A DNA stretch of 64,000 bases from CAWHYG01 sp963833505 (lineage in GTDB: Bacteria; Eisenbacteria; RBG-16-71-46; CAIMUX01). The position numbers and the translations under genes were made by a program. Below are positions 46,315 through 55,691 of the stretch, in pieces (positions within the stretch are counted from its first letter, which is position 1; every line of letters begins with the position of its first letter). Under the pieces are notes generated by a model that was given only the letters and a program-made list of their open reading frames with translations, had not been told where the DNA came from and did not search any database. The stretch lies in contig CAWHYG010000005.1 of NCBI GenBank assembly GCA_963833505.1, positions 310,001 through 374,000 of the forward strand, given 5' to 3'.

Positions 46315-48739
46315 ATGGATGAGGCGAAGCGGCATTTTCCGCTCGGCGCGGTGGTGGGCCAGGACTCGCTCAAGACGGTCTATCTGGCCAACATCGTGGA
46401 TCCCGAGATCGGCGGCCTCCTCATCAGCGGGCCGAAGGGCACGGGAAAGAGCATGGTCGTGCACTCGGTGGTCGATTTGCTTCCCCAATATCCGGCGGTC
46501 GACGGCTGCCCCTTCAACTGCGATTCCGCTCGTGAGGAGCGTCTTTGTTCGTTGTGTCGCGAGAGACTGGATTTCCGTCCGGATCCGGACTCGCGTGCGG
46601 ATTCCCGTCCGACCAGCGCTCCAACCGGTGCACCGTCCCTTCCCACCCGGAACCGGCGGATGGTGATCGTCAATCTCCCGCTGAGCTGCACGGAAGACCG
46701 TCTGATCGGCAGCATCAACATCGAGTCCCTGCTCCATTCGGGCAAGAGCGAGGTGCAAGTGGGCATCCTCGGCGCGGCCAACCGGAACATCCTCTACGTG
46801 GATGAGGTCAATCTCCTGCCCGATCATCTGGTCGACGACATCCTGGACGCGGCCGCCAGCCACTGGAGCACGATCGAGCGGGAAGGGCTGTCGGTCTCGC
46901 ACCCGGCGGAATTCGTTCTGATCGGCACGATGAATCCGGAGGAGGGGGACCTCCGCCCGCAGATCCTGGATCGGTTCCCGCTCTGCATCCGGCTGGAGTC
47001 GGTGCGCGACCCGCGGGAGCGGGTCGAGATCGTGAAGCGAAACCTCCTCTTCGAGAGCGATCCGGCTGCGCTCCACCGGCTTTTCGCGGGAGAGCAGGAT
47101 ACCCTGCGCGCAAGCCTGGTCGAGGCCCGCCGCCGCCTGCGCGAGATCCAGGTCTCCGATAGCGTTCTTTTCGCCATCTCGGCAGCCTGCGCGGACCTCA
47201 AGGTGGATGGGCAAAGGCCGGACATCGTCATTGCGAAGACCGCTCGGGCCGTGGCGGCTCTGGACGGTCGGCCCGAAGTCGGCCCCGAGCACGTCCTTCT
47301 CGCCGGACGCGCGGCGCTCAACCACCGCACGCGCGACGGAGGGCTCCTGGATCCTCCTTCCTTCGAGGAGATCCAGACGGTCTTTCACAAACATCTGGCG
47401 ACGATCCCTGAAGCGAACGGATCCCGGGAGCAGGTCGCTCGCGCCGCCGGGGAAAGCGGCGCGGCCCCTCAGAAGCCGAGCGCGGCGGCGCCCCCCGGAC
47501 CTGGACCCGCCTCCGAGCGGATGCCGGATTCGCGTCACGGGATCGACAAGACCATCGGGGCGTTTGCCGCCGCCGATCCCGAAAGAACGGACTCGGGGAC
47601 CGGAAAGCGCTTTTCAAAAAAGAATGGGCCTGGCCTCCGGCGCCGCGATTCGGAAGAAACCGGCGTCGCTCGGGGCCAGGCTCAGAGAGCGTTTGAGAGA
47701 TCTCTTCCGGCCGAAAACGCGGTTGGCCATTCCCATCGATCCGGGCCCGCTGCGCTTGTCGCTCGAGGATCCTCTGGCCGACGCCGGACGCTCCGCGCTC
47801 TCGTCTCTGTACAAGTCCTATCGGCGGATGTTCCACCGGATGCTCCGGTCGTTCCGCACCGTCCGGAGAGGCGCCATCCGAGGTCGACGACGCCGGCCGA
47901 TCGTGAACCGGCAGGCCGGGCGGAACATCCGCGTCGTCGACTATCGCCCGGGGGAGAACCTGCTGGCGCCGCTTCCCACCGTCCTTCGGGCCTTTCGGGA
48001 TGGCCGCGCGCGGCCGGCTCAGGGCAGGATCGTGCTGAGAAAGCGGGATCTCCTGGGTTGGGACAAGGTCGAGTCGGAAAGCCTGACCCTAATCCTTCTC
48101 GTCGACCTGAGCCGGTCGACCCATCTCTATCTCTCCGCGCTGGTCAAGATCCTGCGGTCCTTGACCGGCCACTTTCACCGGAAGCGCGACCGGATGGGTC
48201 TGGTCTCGCTCCAGGGCCGGCAGGCTCGGATTCTCAATCACCCGACGCACAACTACCGCGTCGTGACGAGAAGCCTGGCCGGGCTCGCGGTCGCGGGGGA
48301 GTCTCCGCTGGCCGACGGTCTCTCCAAGGCCCTGGCCATGGCGCGACTCGAGAGGCTTCGCAATCCGGGATCGCGGCCTCTCGTCATTCTCGTGAGCGAT
48401 TGCTATCCCGAACCGCTTACGATGAAGGTTCCGGATCTTCTCGACGAGCCCGCCTTCAAGAAGGCGATGAACGCCGCCGCCCTGTACCGCAAGGAGAAGG
48501 TTCATCTGCTGGTGATCCAGCCGAGTCTTCAGTCGCGAGAGGCCGCCGATCGCCCCGCGCCGGCCGGCGATCGCCTGGCGAACGCCATCACCCGGTTGGC
48601 GGGCGGCCGGCTCGTCTCCTTCGCCCCGGCGGGCGGAGCGGACATTCCCAAGGAGCGGCTGTCCGTCATGCTCGGAGAGATCGAGGCCGCCCTGGAGGGA
48701 CTTCCGCGGATGGCTCGGGTCGAGAGCAGGCTCACCTAG
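46315..48739 (+). pseudogene. ChlI-ChlD-like chelatase ATPase, frameshifted at an A6 run
   Basis: The first frame (46315 to ~47621) encodes a Mg-chelatase ChlI-type AAA+ module: GPKGTGKS (39-46), CPFNCDSAREERLCSLCRER, ILYVDEVNLL and FVLIGTMNPEEGDLRPQILD. It then drifts into shadow sequence, open to 48870. The ChlD/VWA half lies in the +1 frame to 48739 and includes a linker, LILLVDLSRSTHLYLS (MIDAS DxSxS) and PLVILVSDCYPEP. The switch point is CTTTTCAAAAAAG at 47610-47622; one A fewer would give a single ~807-residue protein. An ATG at 47624 in the second frame could also start a separate subunit, but its ribosome site is poor. Such ChlID fusions act as metal chelatase or MoxR-like ATPases. 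Whether this is a frameshift mutation, a slippage site or an error is open. Confidence 0.72.
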
Positions 48740-48913
48740 GGAGGGGCGAGGGCAAGCGCAACGTAGTCATGGGGGCAGATCCGAAGCCGCATCAGGAGGT
48801 TCACGAATGTCGCCGGGCTGGCATCCTCGCGTCGCGCCCTTGGTTTCCGCGTCGCGCTGTGCCACGATGAAAGCGAGGGGCGCGCAACGCCCGACGATTC
48901 GAGAGGAGCCCGC

Positions 48914-49174
48914 ATGAGAAGGGATGGGAGTTTCGCCGCGATGCTGTTTCGCCTCCTTCTGGTCGTGATCGGAGTCCTGATCGCCCGTTCTCTTCTGCGG
49001 GTCGTGGCCCGTCTGTTCCAAGGACGGCAGGAGCCCGGTGTCCGGGGCGCGGCGTTTGAACCGAGATCGAGCGAGACCCGCTTTGACGTTTCCGAAGGTG
49101 ACGTTCTGGACGTGCCTTTCACCGAGGTTGAGACCACTCCCGAAGCGGCGAAGAGGAGCGGCTCCGGCAGCTGA
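48914..49174 (+). CDS. Small single-pass membrane protein
   Basis: The product has 86 residues with a GAGGAG site before the ATG. A hydrophobic helix (MLFRLLLVVIGVLIARSLL, residues 10-28) is followed by an acidic tail with DVLDVPFTEVET. The V/I-x-D-V-x-F-x-E-V string near the C-terminus is a pattern seen in small conserved membrane proteins of FCB-type genomes. It is a plausible real gene of unknown function. Confidence 0.6.
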   Translation: MRRDGSFAAMLFRLLLVVIGVLIARSLLRVVARLFQGRQEPGVRGAAFEPRSSETRFDVSEGDVLDVPFTEVETTPEAAKRSGSGS

Positions 49175-49580
49175 CGGCTTTCTATTCCTGTGTCTATTCC
49201 CGGGCCGACCCATCGACACGGCGAGAGCGGTTCCGGCGCCTGACGGTTTGCACTTCCAGATCCGACCCACCGCGACCCGCGATCTCGGCAGCTCTCCTGA
49301 GCAGTCCTTGCTCTTGAGTGAAATCGCGCACATGAAGAGTGGGACTGTTGGCGCCATCGTGATCCTGATGCTAGATTGGACTCGTGATGGTCGGCGTGCG
49401 ACTCGACCCCAGGCGGACTTCAACCCGACACCGCAGGACATTCGCGCGCCAGTCCATTCCTTCCCCAGCTCAACCTCGTCCTGACCGCAAGAGGTCGCTG
49501 ACCACAGCAGTGATATTCAACGGGCGGTTGCGAACTCCCGTTCCCGGTGCTCGCCCAAAGGCACTCAAGGGAGGTTCCTC
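49175..49580. other. Intergenic region with an imperfect direct repeat
   Basis: No gene is supported. Segments starting near 49161 and 49229 share the order AGCGG(C/T)TCCGGC...CTGACGG...CCGACCCA with a shorter spacer in the second copy, suggesting a local duplication that includes the end of the small membrane gene. GGGAGG at 49570 is the next ribosome site. Confidence 0.4.
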
Positions 49581-50751
49581 ATGAACGGCAGACACCAAAT
49601 CACACGGGACGACCTGATGACTCTTCTGCAGAAGAGCTCGGCGTCCGGGATCCTCAGTGTTCACGTCGGTCTCGATCACTCCAGTCCGCACGAGCCGCAG
49701 AAGTGGCTCTCTTCCGTGCGCTCGGGCCTGCGGGATCTGGGTCATCGATTCACCGGCTCCGGTTCTGCTCGAAACGGCCCTGACCGAAATTTCCGAGCTG
49801 CCGCTCGACGCGAGGCATCGGACCCTGGTCTACTATCGTTCGCTCGATCCAGACTGGCAATTCTGGAGAAGTCTGCACCTCCACGTTTCCGATCTCTTCG
49901 CGTTCGACTCCTCGCCGCAGGTGCTCCACCTGGTGGCGCTGCTCGACGAAGCGCCCGTTCTCGGCGTGGCGGTGCTCTCGCAGGAAAAGGCCCGCGCGCT
50001 GACCTGGACCAACGGCCAGGTCGAGGAGCACGAGATTCCCGGCCTCGAGGCCGATGTCGTCCATGCGACCGCGCCTGCAGGAACCCTCGCGGCCGGCCCC
50101 GGCGGCGCCCGCGTCGGCGCTCTGCCTGGCCGGGTCGCGGACCGGAATCGGCGCCGGCTTTCTCTTGTGGCCCAGCGCCTCGGCGAGTTGGGCCGAAGCC
50201 ATGGCTGGGCCCGGCTGCTTTTGATCGGAAGTCCCGCCGTGATCGAAGCGGTCGTCGCGGCGCTGCCCGACCGGCTCCGGCGACTTCTCATTGATCCCTT
50301 CGACCGCAACCTTATCAATGCTCCTTCATCCGAGATCGCGGTGGCCGCCGGCCGCCGGCTGCATGATTGGAAGAGGACGGACGAGCTGCGTGAAGTGAAT
50401 CAGTTGATCGACGAAGCGACCGCCGCCGGGCGCTCGCGTCTGGGGCTCGCAGCCAGTCTCGATCATCTGAATGAGAAGAGGGTCGAACGGCTCTACTTCT
50501 GCAGGGGATTGCGCGCGAGCGGATTCCGCGACGCCTCCGGTCGCCTTCGCCTGCAGCCGTCGGAGCCATCGGGAACGGGCGCCACCGTGCCCGAGCCGCG
50601 TCTGGTCAATCGCATGGTGGTGGCGGCTCTGGAAGCCGGCGCTCAGGTCGTCCCGTTGGAAGGAGAATCGGCCCACCGCCTGGCTGGCGCCGGCGGCTGC
50701 GGCGTGCGCCTGCGATGGAGGGGCAACGGAGCGTTTCCGGAACCCATCTGA
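49581..50751 (+). pseudogene. eRF1-like (baeRF/Vms1-type) protein, frameshifted near 49745
   Basis: A good GGGAGGTTCCTC site precedes the ATG at 49581. The first frame (MNGRHQITRDDLMTLLQKSS, then ASGILSVHVGLDHSSPHEPQ) runs to about 49740 (RSGLRDLG). It continues in the next frame as PAPVLLETALTEISELPLDA, RHRTLVYYRSLDPDWQFW, RRLSLVAQRLGELGRSHGWA, RLLLIGSPAVIEAVVAALPD and ends at 50751. Joined, it is about 389 residues. N-terminal LSV-x-V/L-x-LD, the middle VVYFRS-like strand and the C-terminal GS-x-x-VIEA-x-x-ALP match bacterial/archaeal eRF1-like proteins thought to act in ribosome rescue. One base too many or too few would explain the break. The family call is moderate. Confidence 0.6.
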
Positions 50752-51079
50752 GAGCGAGCAGAGCCGTCGGGATCGACGCAGGAACATCCCGGCAGTCGTT
50801 CACGCTGGGAAGCCGGACGGGCCCGGATTCAGCGTCGCACCCGGCATTGGGCTCGGCCTGAATGGCCGAGCGGGTCGTGGGAGCGCGGAATCGGCGGCAA
50901 CGGCAGTCTCGGCTGTTCATGAGACGAACGTCCTTCACAAGGCACGGAGAAAATACTTTACAAAAGTGTAGTTATTTTAGAGAATGGGCCGATGGCCGGA
51001 ATGGGTGGTCGGGTTTGGTGGGGCCGTCGGCCCCTTTTGCGTGAGACCTACCCTTTCCACCGGAACAGCGGTCGAGAAT
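50752..51079. other. Regulatory region of the suf operon
   Basis: These 328 bases hold a sharply AT-rich block at 50950-50980 amid GC-rich DNA, with the palindrome listed separately. The rest is featureless. The operon promoter must lie here, but I cannot assign -35/-10 hexamers with good spacing. Confidence 0.45.
50955..50967. promoter_or_regulatory. Putative SufR/Rrf2 operator
   Basis: A perfect hyphenated palindrome ACTTT-ACA-AAAGT within ATACTTTACAAAAGTGTA, 113 bases upstream of the Rrf2-family regulator start. Rrf2 regulators commonly bind AT-rich dyads in their own promoter. Inference from position and symmetry. Confidence 0.45.
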
Positions 51080-51580
51080 ATGAAGATCACAGCACTGGAA
51101 GAATACGGTCTCAGGTGCCTGCTCCAGCTTGCCCGTCCGGCGCCGGAGGAGTCGCTGACGATCGCGGAGATCGCCGGGCGGGAGGGCCTGTCGACGGCGT
51201 ACGTGGCCAAGCTCTTGAATCTCCTGCGGGTGGCCGGCCTCGTGCGAAGCGTGCGAGGACGCAGCGGGGGCTATACACTCGATCGGGGCATCGACCAGAT
51301 CTCGGTGGCGGAGGCCCTGGGCGCCTTGGGAGGCCAGGTCTGGGAGCCGACCGGTTGCCGGCGCTATCCGGGTGCACTGGAAGTCTGCATCCACGACGGC
51401 GGATGCGCGATCCGGTCGCTCTGGGGCACCGTGGACTCGATGGTCGATGAGCTTCTCCGCAGCGTCACGCTGGCCGACCTGCTGGGGACCTATGGCACCC
51501 GCATCCGTGTGCGCATGGAGCGGGAGGAGTTTCCGGGAAAGTCCCGAATCGCCCTCGTGGCCGACACCAACGGCGACTGA
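51080..51580 (+). CDS. Rrf2-family Fe-S-sensing regulator (SufR/IscR-like)
   Basis: I set the start at the ATG 51080, where the family N-terminus begins (MKITALEEYGLRCLLQLAR). The 166-residue protein has a winged helix (LTIAEIAGREGLSTAYVAKL, LVRSVRGRSGGYTL). Three Cys at 93, 103 and 109 (TGCRRYP, VCIHDGGC) sit in the loop that binds a 2Fe-2S or 4Fe-4S cluster in IscR-type regulators. It is the first gene of the suf operon, 30 bases before sufC, so it probably represses the operon when clusters are plentiful. The palindrome at 50955 is its likely site. Confidence 0.88.
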   Translation: MKITALEEYGLRCLLQLARPAPEESLTIAEIAGREGLSTAYVAKLLNLLRVAGLVRSVRGRSGGYTLDRGIDQISVAEALGALGGQVWEPTGCRRYPGALEVCIHDGGCAIRSLWGTVDSMVDELLRSVTLADLLGTYGTRIRVRMEREEFPGKSRIALVADTNGD

Positions 51581-51610
51581 GCCGCGCCCTCGCGCGGGGA
51601 GATTGACTAG

Positions 51611-52387
51611 ATGAACGCAGCGAAACAGCTCCTGGTCTGCGAGGACCTCCACGTTTCGGTTCAGGGGAAGGAGATCGTCAAAGGTGTCAGCCTGACCCTG
51701 TCGGCGGGCGAGAAGGTCGCCTTGATGGGGCCGAACGGTTCGGGCAAAAGCTCGCTGGCCAATGCCATCATGGGGAATCCGGGATATCAACTGACGGAAG
51801 GGCGCATCTGGTTGGATGGCGACGAGATCACCGCCATGCCCCCGGATGAGAAGGCGCGGCGGGGCCTCTTTCTCGCCTTCCAGTACCCGGTGGCCATCCC
51901 CGGAGTCTCCGTGGCCAACTTCCTGCGCTCGGCGGTCAACGCGCGCCGCGGGCGGGACGTTCCCATCCGCGAATTCCGGAAGGAGCTGACCGAGGCGATG
52001 CAGGCCCTGGACGTCGATCCGTCCTTCGCCGGACGCTACCTCAACGAGGGCTTTTCCGGCGGCGAGAAGAAGCGGATCGAGATCCTCCAGATGGACATGC
52101 TCAAGCCGACCGTGGCGCTCTTGGATGAGACCGACTCGGGGCTCGACATCGACGCGCTTCGCACCGTGGCGGACGGGATCAACCGCGTCATCGGCGCCGA
52201 AACCGGAGCCCTGGTCGTGACGCACTATCAGAGGCTTTTGAACTACGTCAAACCGGATCGGGTCCACGTCCTGATGGACGGCCGGATCGTCCGGAGCGGC
52301 GGCCCCGACTTTGCGCTCGAGCTGGAAGAGAAAGGTTACGAGTGGATCGAGCGCGAGGTCATGAGCGGATCCGGAGAGACCGCCTGA
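51611..52387 (+). CDS. sufC: SufC, Fe-S assembly ATPase
   Basis: This 258-residue ABC ATPase works with SufB and SufD. It has Walker A GPNGSGKSS, a Q-loop FQYPVAIPGVS, signature FSGGEKKRIEI, Walker B ALLDETDSGLD (with the SufC-type DETDSGLD), and H-loop VVTHY. The length is normal and the start MNAAKQLLVCEDLHV is typical. sufB follows 25 bases later. Confidence 0.97.
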   Translation: MNAAKQLLVCEDLHVSVQGKEIVKGVSLTLSAGEKVALMGPNGSGKSSLANAIMGNPGYQLTEGRIWLDGDEITAMPPDEKARRGLFLAFQYPVAIPGVSVANFLRSAVNARRGRDVPIREFRKELTEAMQALDVDPSFAGRYLNEGFSGGEKKRIEILQMDMLKPTVALLDETDSGLDIDALRTVADGINRVIGAETGALVVTHYQRLLNYVKPDRVHVLMDGRIVRSGGPDFALELEEKGYEWIEREVMSGSGETA

Positions 52388-52412
52388 AGACCATAGAGGA
52401 AGGCAGGACAAG

Positions 52413-53849
52413 ATGGCAAACCCAGTCACTCAAGGCCCCGTCCGGAAGGAAGTCAACATCCGGGACGACTATGCGTCCCAATGGGGCTTCCATGACCCGG
52501 AGCAGTACTTTCACAAAGGGGCCAAGGGAATCAACCACGAAGTCGTCGAGATGATGTCGCGGATGAAGAAGGAGCCGGCCTGGATGCGGCTCCGCCGCCA
52601 TGAAGCGCTCGACATCTTCCTGGCCAAGCCCATGCCGAAGTGGGGGGACACCGAGCTTCTCGGCTCCATCGACTTCAACGACATCTACTATTACATCCGC
52701 CCGATGGAGGAGCAGGGCAAGACCTGGGACGACGTCCCGGAGTACATCAAGAAGACGTTCGATCGGCTGGGCATCCCTGAAGCGGAACGCAAGTTCCTGG
52801 GCGGCGTCTCGGCGCAGTACGAGTCCGAAGTCGTCTATCACTCCATCCGGAAGGACCTGGAGCAGCTCGGGGTGCTCTTCCTCGACATGGATTCGGGGCT
52901 CAGGGAGCATCCCGAAATCGTCCAGAAGTACTTCGGCACCGTGATTCCGTCGGCGGACAACAAATTCGCCGCCCTCAACACCGCGGTCTGGTCGGGCGGG
53001 TCGTTCATCTACGTTCCCAAGGGGCTCAAGGTGGAGATCCCGCTGCAGGCCTACTTCCGGATCAACGCGGAGAACATGGGGCAGTTCGAGCGCACCCTGA
53101 TCATCGCCGACGAGGGCTCCCGGGTGCACTACATCGAAGGGTGCACGGCGCCGATCTACTCCTCGAACAGCCTGCACTCCGCGGTGGTCGAGCTGATCGC
53201 CTTCGACGGCGCGTACATCCGGTACACCACGATCCAGAACTGGGCCAACAACATCTTCAACCTCGTGACCAAGCGGGCGGTGGCCCACCGGAACGCGACG
53301 GTCGAATGGGTGGACGGAAACATCGGGTCCCATCTGACCATGAAGTTTCCCTGCATCTACCTGGTGGGCGAGGGCGCGCGGGGCGAGGTGCTTTCGGTGG
53401 CGTTCGCCGGCACCGGGCAGCACCAGGACACGGGCGCCAAGGTGATCCATGCCGCGCCGAACACGTCATCGACGATCACGAGCAAGTCGATCTCCAAGGG
53501 CGAAGGCCGCTCGTCGTACCGCGGACTGGTCAAGGTCCATCCGAAGGCGACCGGATGCAAGGTGAGCGTGCGGTGCAATGCCCTTCTGATCGGGGAAGGC
53601 GCCCGATCCGACACCTATCCGACCATGGAGATTGATGAGGAAAACGTCCAGATCGAGCACGAGGCCCGGGTGAGCAAGGTCGGCGACGAGCAACTCTTCT
53701 ATCTCATGAGCCGCGGGATCACCGAGGAACAGGCGCGGCTCCTGATCGTCAACGGTTTCATCGAGCCGTTCACGAAAGAGCTGCCCATGGAATACGCGGT
53801 GGAGCTGAACCGCCTGATCGCGATGGAAATGGAGGGGAGCGTCGGGTGA
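52413..53849 (+). CDS. sufB: SufB, Fe-S scaffold subunit
   Basis: The protein has 478 residues, full length. The beta-helix core is clear (KFAALNTAVWSGGSFIYVPK; VHYIEGCTAPIYSSNSLHSA; IQNWANNIFNLVTKRAVAHR; SKGEGRSSYRGLVKVHPKAT). GCTAP contains one conserved Cys and CNALLIGEGA another. SufB assembles the nascent cluster in the SufBC2D complex, taking sulfur from SufS through SufU or SufE. Its stop overlaps the GTG start of sufD. Confidence 0.97.
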   Translation: MANPVTQGPVRKEVNIRDDYASQWGFHDPEQYFHKGAKGINHEVVEMMSRMKKEPAWMRLRRHEALDIFLAKPMPKWGDTELLGSIDFNDIYYYIRPMEEQGKTWDDVPEYIKKTFDRLGIPEAERKFLGGVSAQYESEVVYHSIRKDLEQLGVLFLDMDSGLREHPEIVQKYFGTVIPSADNKFAALNTAVWSGGSFIYVPKGLKVEIPLQAYFRINAENMGQFERTLIIADEGSRVHYIEGCTAPIYSSNSLHSAVVELIAFDGAYIRYTTIQNWANNIFNLVTKRAVAHRNATVEWVDGNIGSHLTMKFPCIYLVGEGARGEVLSVAFAGTGQHQDTGAKVIHAAPNTSSTITSKSISKGEGRSSYRGLVKVHPKATGCKVSVRCNALLIGEGARSDTYPTMEIDEENVQIEHEARVSKVGDEQLFYLMSRGITEEQARLLIVNGFIEPFTKELPMEYAVELNRLIAMEMEGSVG

Positions 53850-55330
53850 GCGGGAAGATGGATCAGAACGCGCTCGGGGAGAGCTCCCGCGGGACAGGGC
53901 CGCGCGGAGAGAACGGGCGGGAGCAGCCAGGCGCCGCCGGCCGGGAACAACCGGGTACCGTGGGTCGGGATGCCGGCGCGAGCCGATCTGGAAAAGCGCA
54001 CATGCTGGCGAGCGCCACTCCGGAAGTGGTCACCGCCTTCTCGCGACGGCGCGATGAGCCCGACTGGCTCGCGGCGTGGCGACGCCGGGGTTATGAGATC
54101 TACCGGGAACTGCCTCTCCCGATCCGGGCCGATCACCTCTGGCGATACACCGATCCGGAGCTGTTCGAGCCCACGGTCGATCCCTTTGACGGCGGTGGAT
54201 CGAGCGTGAACGGCGGGCCGAGTGGGAACGGCGCCGGAGCGGCGGAATGGCCGGACGACCTCGCCGCCGGGATTTCCGGCAAGGACCTGGGCGGCGTCGC
54301 CCTGGTGCATGACGGCACCCTGGGTCCGACCTGGCTGGATCCGGAAGTCTCCGCTGCCGGAATCGTCCTGACGGATCTTCGCACCGCCGCCCGCGAGCGG
54401 CCGGACGAGCTGCAACGGGTCTTCGGCGCCGCCGTCGGCCTCGAGTTCGGGAAGTTCGAAGCGTTGAACGCCGCCACTTTCCGCGGAGGGGTCTTCCTGC
54501 GCGTTCCCCGCGGCGCAGCCCCTTCCCGGCCGATCCACCTGCGCCGGTTCTTCGACCAGGCGGGGTTAGGCGCGAGCCGCCTCGCCGTCCTCGTCGAGGA
54601 CGGTGCCTCGCTCACGTTGATCGATGAGCTGGAGAGCGGCCCGACGGCGGGCCAGGCGCAGATCTACGGCGTCGTCGAGATCGTGGCCGGCGCCGGAAGC
54701 CGGGTCCATTTCGTGTCGGTCCAGAATCTCGCCCGCACCGCGACTCTTCATCTGACGCAGCGCGCGCGTCTCGGGCGAGGCGCGTCGTTCGTTCCGGTCA
54801 TCGCTTCCTTCGGCGCGGGGCTGGCCAAGATCGACGCCGGCACCGTCCTCGAAGGCGAGGGCTCCGAGACCGAGATGATCGGCTTCGTGTCGGGAATCGG
54901 CCGCCAGCGCTTCGATCATCACACCGTCCACCTCCACCAGGCGCCTCACACCCGGAGCAACCTCGACTTCAAGACCGTGCTCAAGGACAGATCCCGCTCC
55001 GCCTACACCGGCCTGATCCGGATCGAACGTGAATCCCGGTTCACGGAGGCCTACCAGGAGAATCGCAACCTCCTCCTTTCGGAGAACTGCCGGGCCGAGT
55101 CCATCCCGGAGCTGGAGATCCTGAACGAGGAGGTCCAGTGCAAGCATGGCGCGACCGTCGGGCCGCTGAATCCGGACCACCTCTTCTACCTGATGAGCCG
55201 GGCCATTCCCCGGGCGGAAGCGATCCGGATCATCGTCGAAGGCCACTTCGAGCCGGCGCTGCGGCGCTTGCCGACCGGGCTTCGGGAGCGGTTGACGCAG
55301 GCTCTGCGCGACAGGCTCAAGGAGCTTTGA
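53846..55330 (+). CDS. sufD: SufD, Fe-S scaffold subunit, with low-complexity N-terminus
   Basis: The GTG at 53846 overlaps the sufB stop (GTGA). The 494-residue product begins with ~50 residues rich in Gly, Arg, Glu and Gln (GREQPGAAGREQPGTVGR), absent from other SufD proteins, then the SufD fold (FEALNATFRGGVFLRVPRG-like strand; HTRSNLDFKTVLKDRSRSAY; NEEVQCKHGATVGPLNPDHL; FYLMSRAIPRAEAIRIIVEG). A second low-complexity patch (GGGSSVNGGPSGNGAGAA) lies near 115-130. An alternative ATG at 53858 would change little. It forms SufBC2D with its neighbours. Confidence 0.93.
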   Translation: MSGKMDQNALGESSRGTGPRGENGREQPGAAGREQPGTVGRDAGASRSGKAHMLASATPEVVTAFSRRRDEPDWLAAWRRRGYEIYRELPLPIRADHLWRYTDPELFEPTVDPFDGGGSSVNGGPSGNGAGAAEWPDDLAAGISGKDLGGVALVHDGTLGPTWLDPEVSAAGIVLTDLRTAARERPDELQRVFGAAVGLEFGKFEALNAATFRGGVFLRVPRGAAPSRPIHLRRFFDQAGLGASRLAVLVEDGASLTLIDELESGPTAGQAQIYGVVEIVAGAGSRVHFVSVQNLARTATLHLTQRARLGRGASFVPVIASFGAGLAKIDAGTVLEGEGSETEMIGFVSGIGRQRFDHHTVHLHQAPHTRSNLDFKTVLKDRSRSAYTGLIRIERESRFTEAYQENRNLLLSENCRAESIPELEILNEEVQCKHGATVGPLNPDHLFYLMSRAIPRAEAIRIIVEGHFEPALRRLPTGLRERLTQALRDRLKEL

Positions 55331-55361
55331 GGATTCCGCCCCGCGGGGGCAAGGGGGCAGC

Positions 55362-55691
55362 ATGACCAGGACGTTCGTGAAAGTCGCCCGGGAGTCCGAG
55401 ATCGCCGAGGGCGAAGCCCGGGACTACTCGATCGAGGGAACCGGAATCCTTCTCTGCCGGGTGGACGGGAAGATCTACGCGATCGAGGACATCTGCAGCC
55501 ACGACGACGGCCCGCTCGGACTGGGCGAGCTGGACGGCTGCGAGATCGAGTGCCCGCGGCACGGAGCGCGTTTCGACGTTCGCACCGGCGAGGTCCGGCG
55601 AATGCCGGCGATAGCGCCGATCGCCTCCTTCCCCGTGCGAATCGAAGAAGGAGACGTCCTGGTCGAGCTGGAGGTGGATGAACCGCGATGA
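55362..55691 (+). CDS. Rieske-type [2Fe-2S] ferredoxin of the suf operon
   Basis: A 109-residue Rieske protein with C45-x-H47 in DICSHDDG and C64-x2-H67 in ECPRHGARF. This small dioxygenase-ferredoxin type often sits inside suf operons between sufD and sufS and is thought to supply electrons, though its role there is not settled. Its stop overlaps the start of sufS (ATGA at 55688-55691), so the two are coupled. Confidence 0.92.
   Translation: MTRTFVKVARESEIAEGEARDYSIEGTGILLCRVDGKIYAIEDICSHDDGPLGLGELDGCEIECPRHGARFDVRTGEVRRMPAIAPIASFPVRIEEGDVLVELEVDEPR

Noticed and set aside
47616..47622. A-AAA-AAG as a programmed -1 frameshift site in the chelatase gene
   Set aside because: A -1 shift enters the third frame, not the one that encodes the VWA half. 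The needed change is +1 (or one base removed).
47624..48739. A separate ChlD subunit gene starting at the ATG 47624
   Set aside because: The ChlI frame has no stop of its own near here and the ribosome site is poor. A frameshifted fusion explains more, though it is not excluded.
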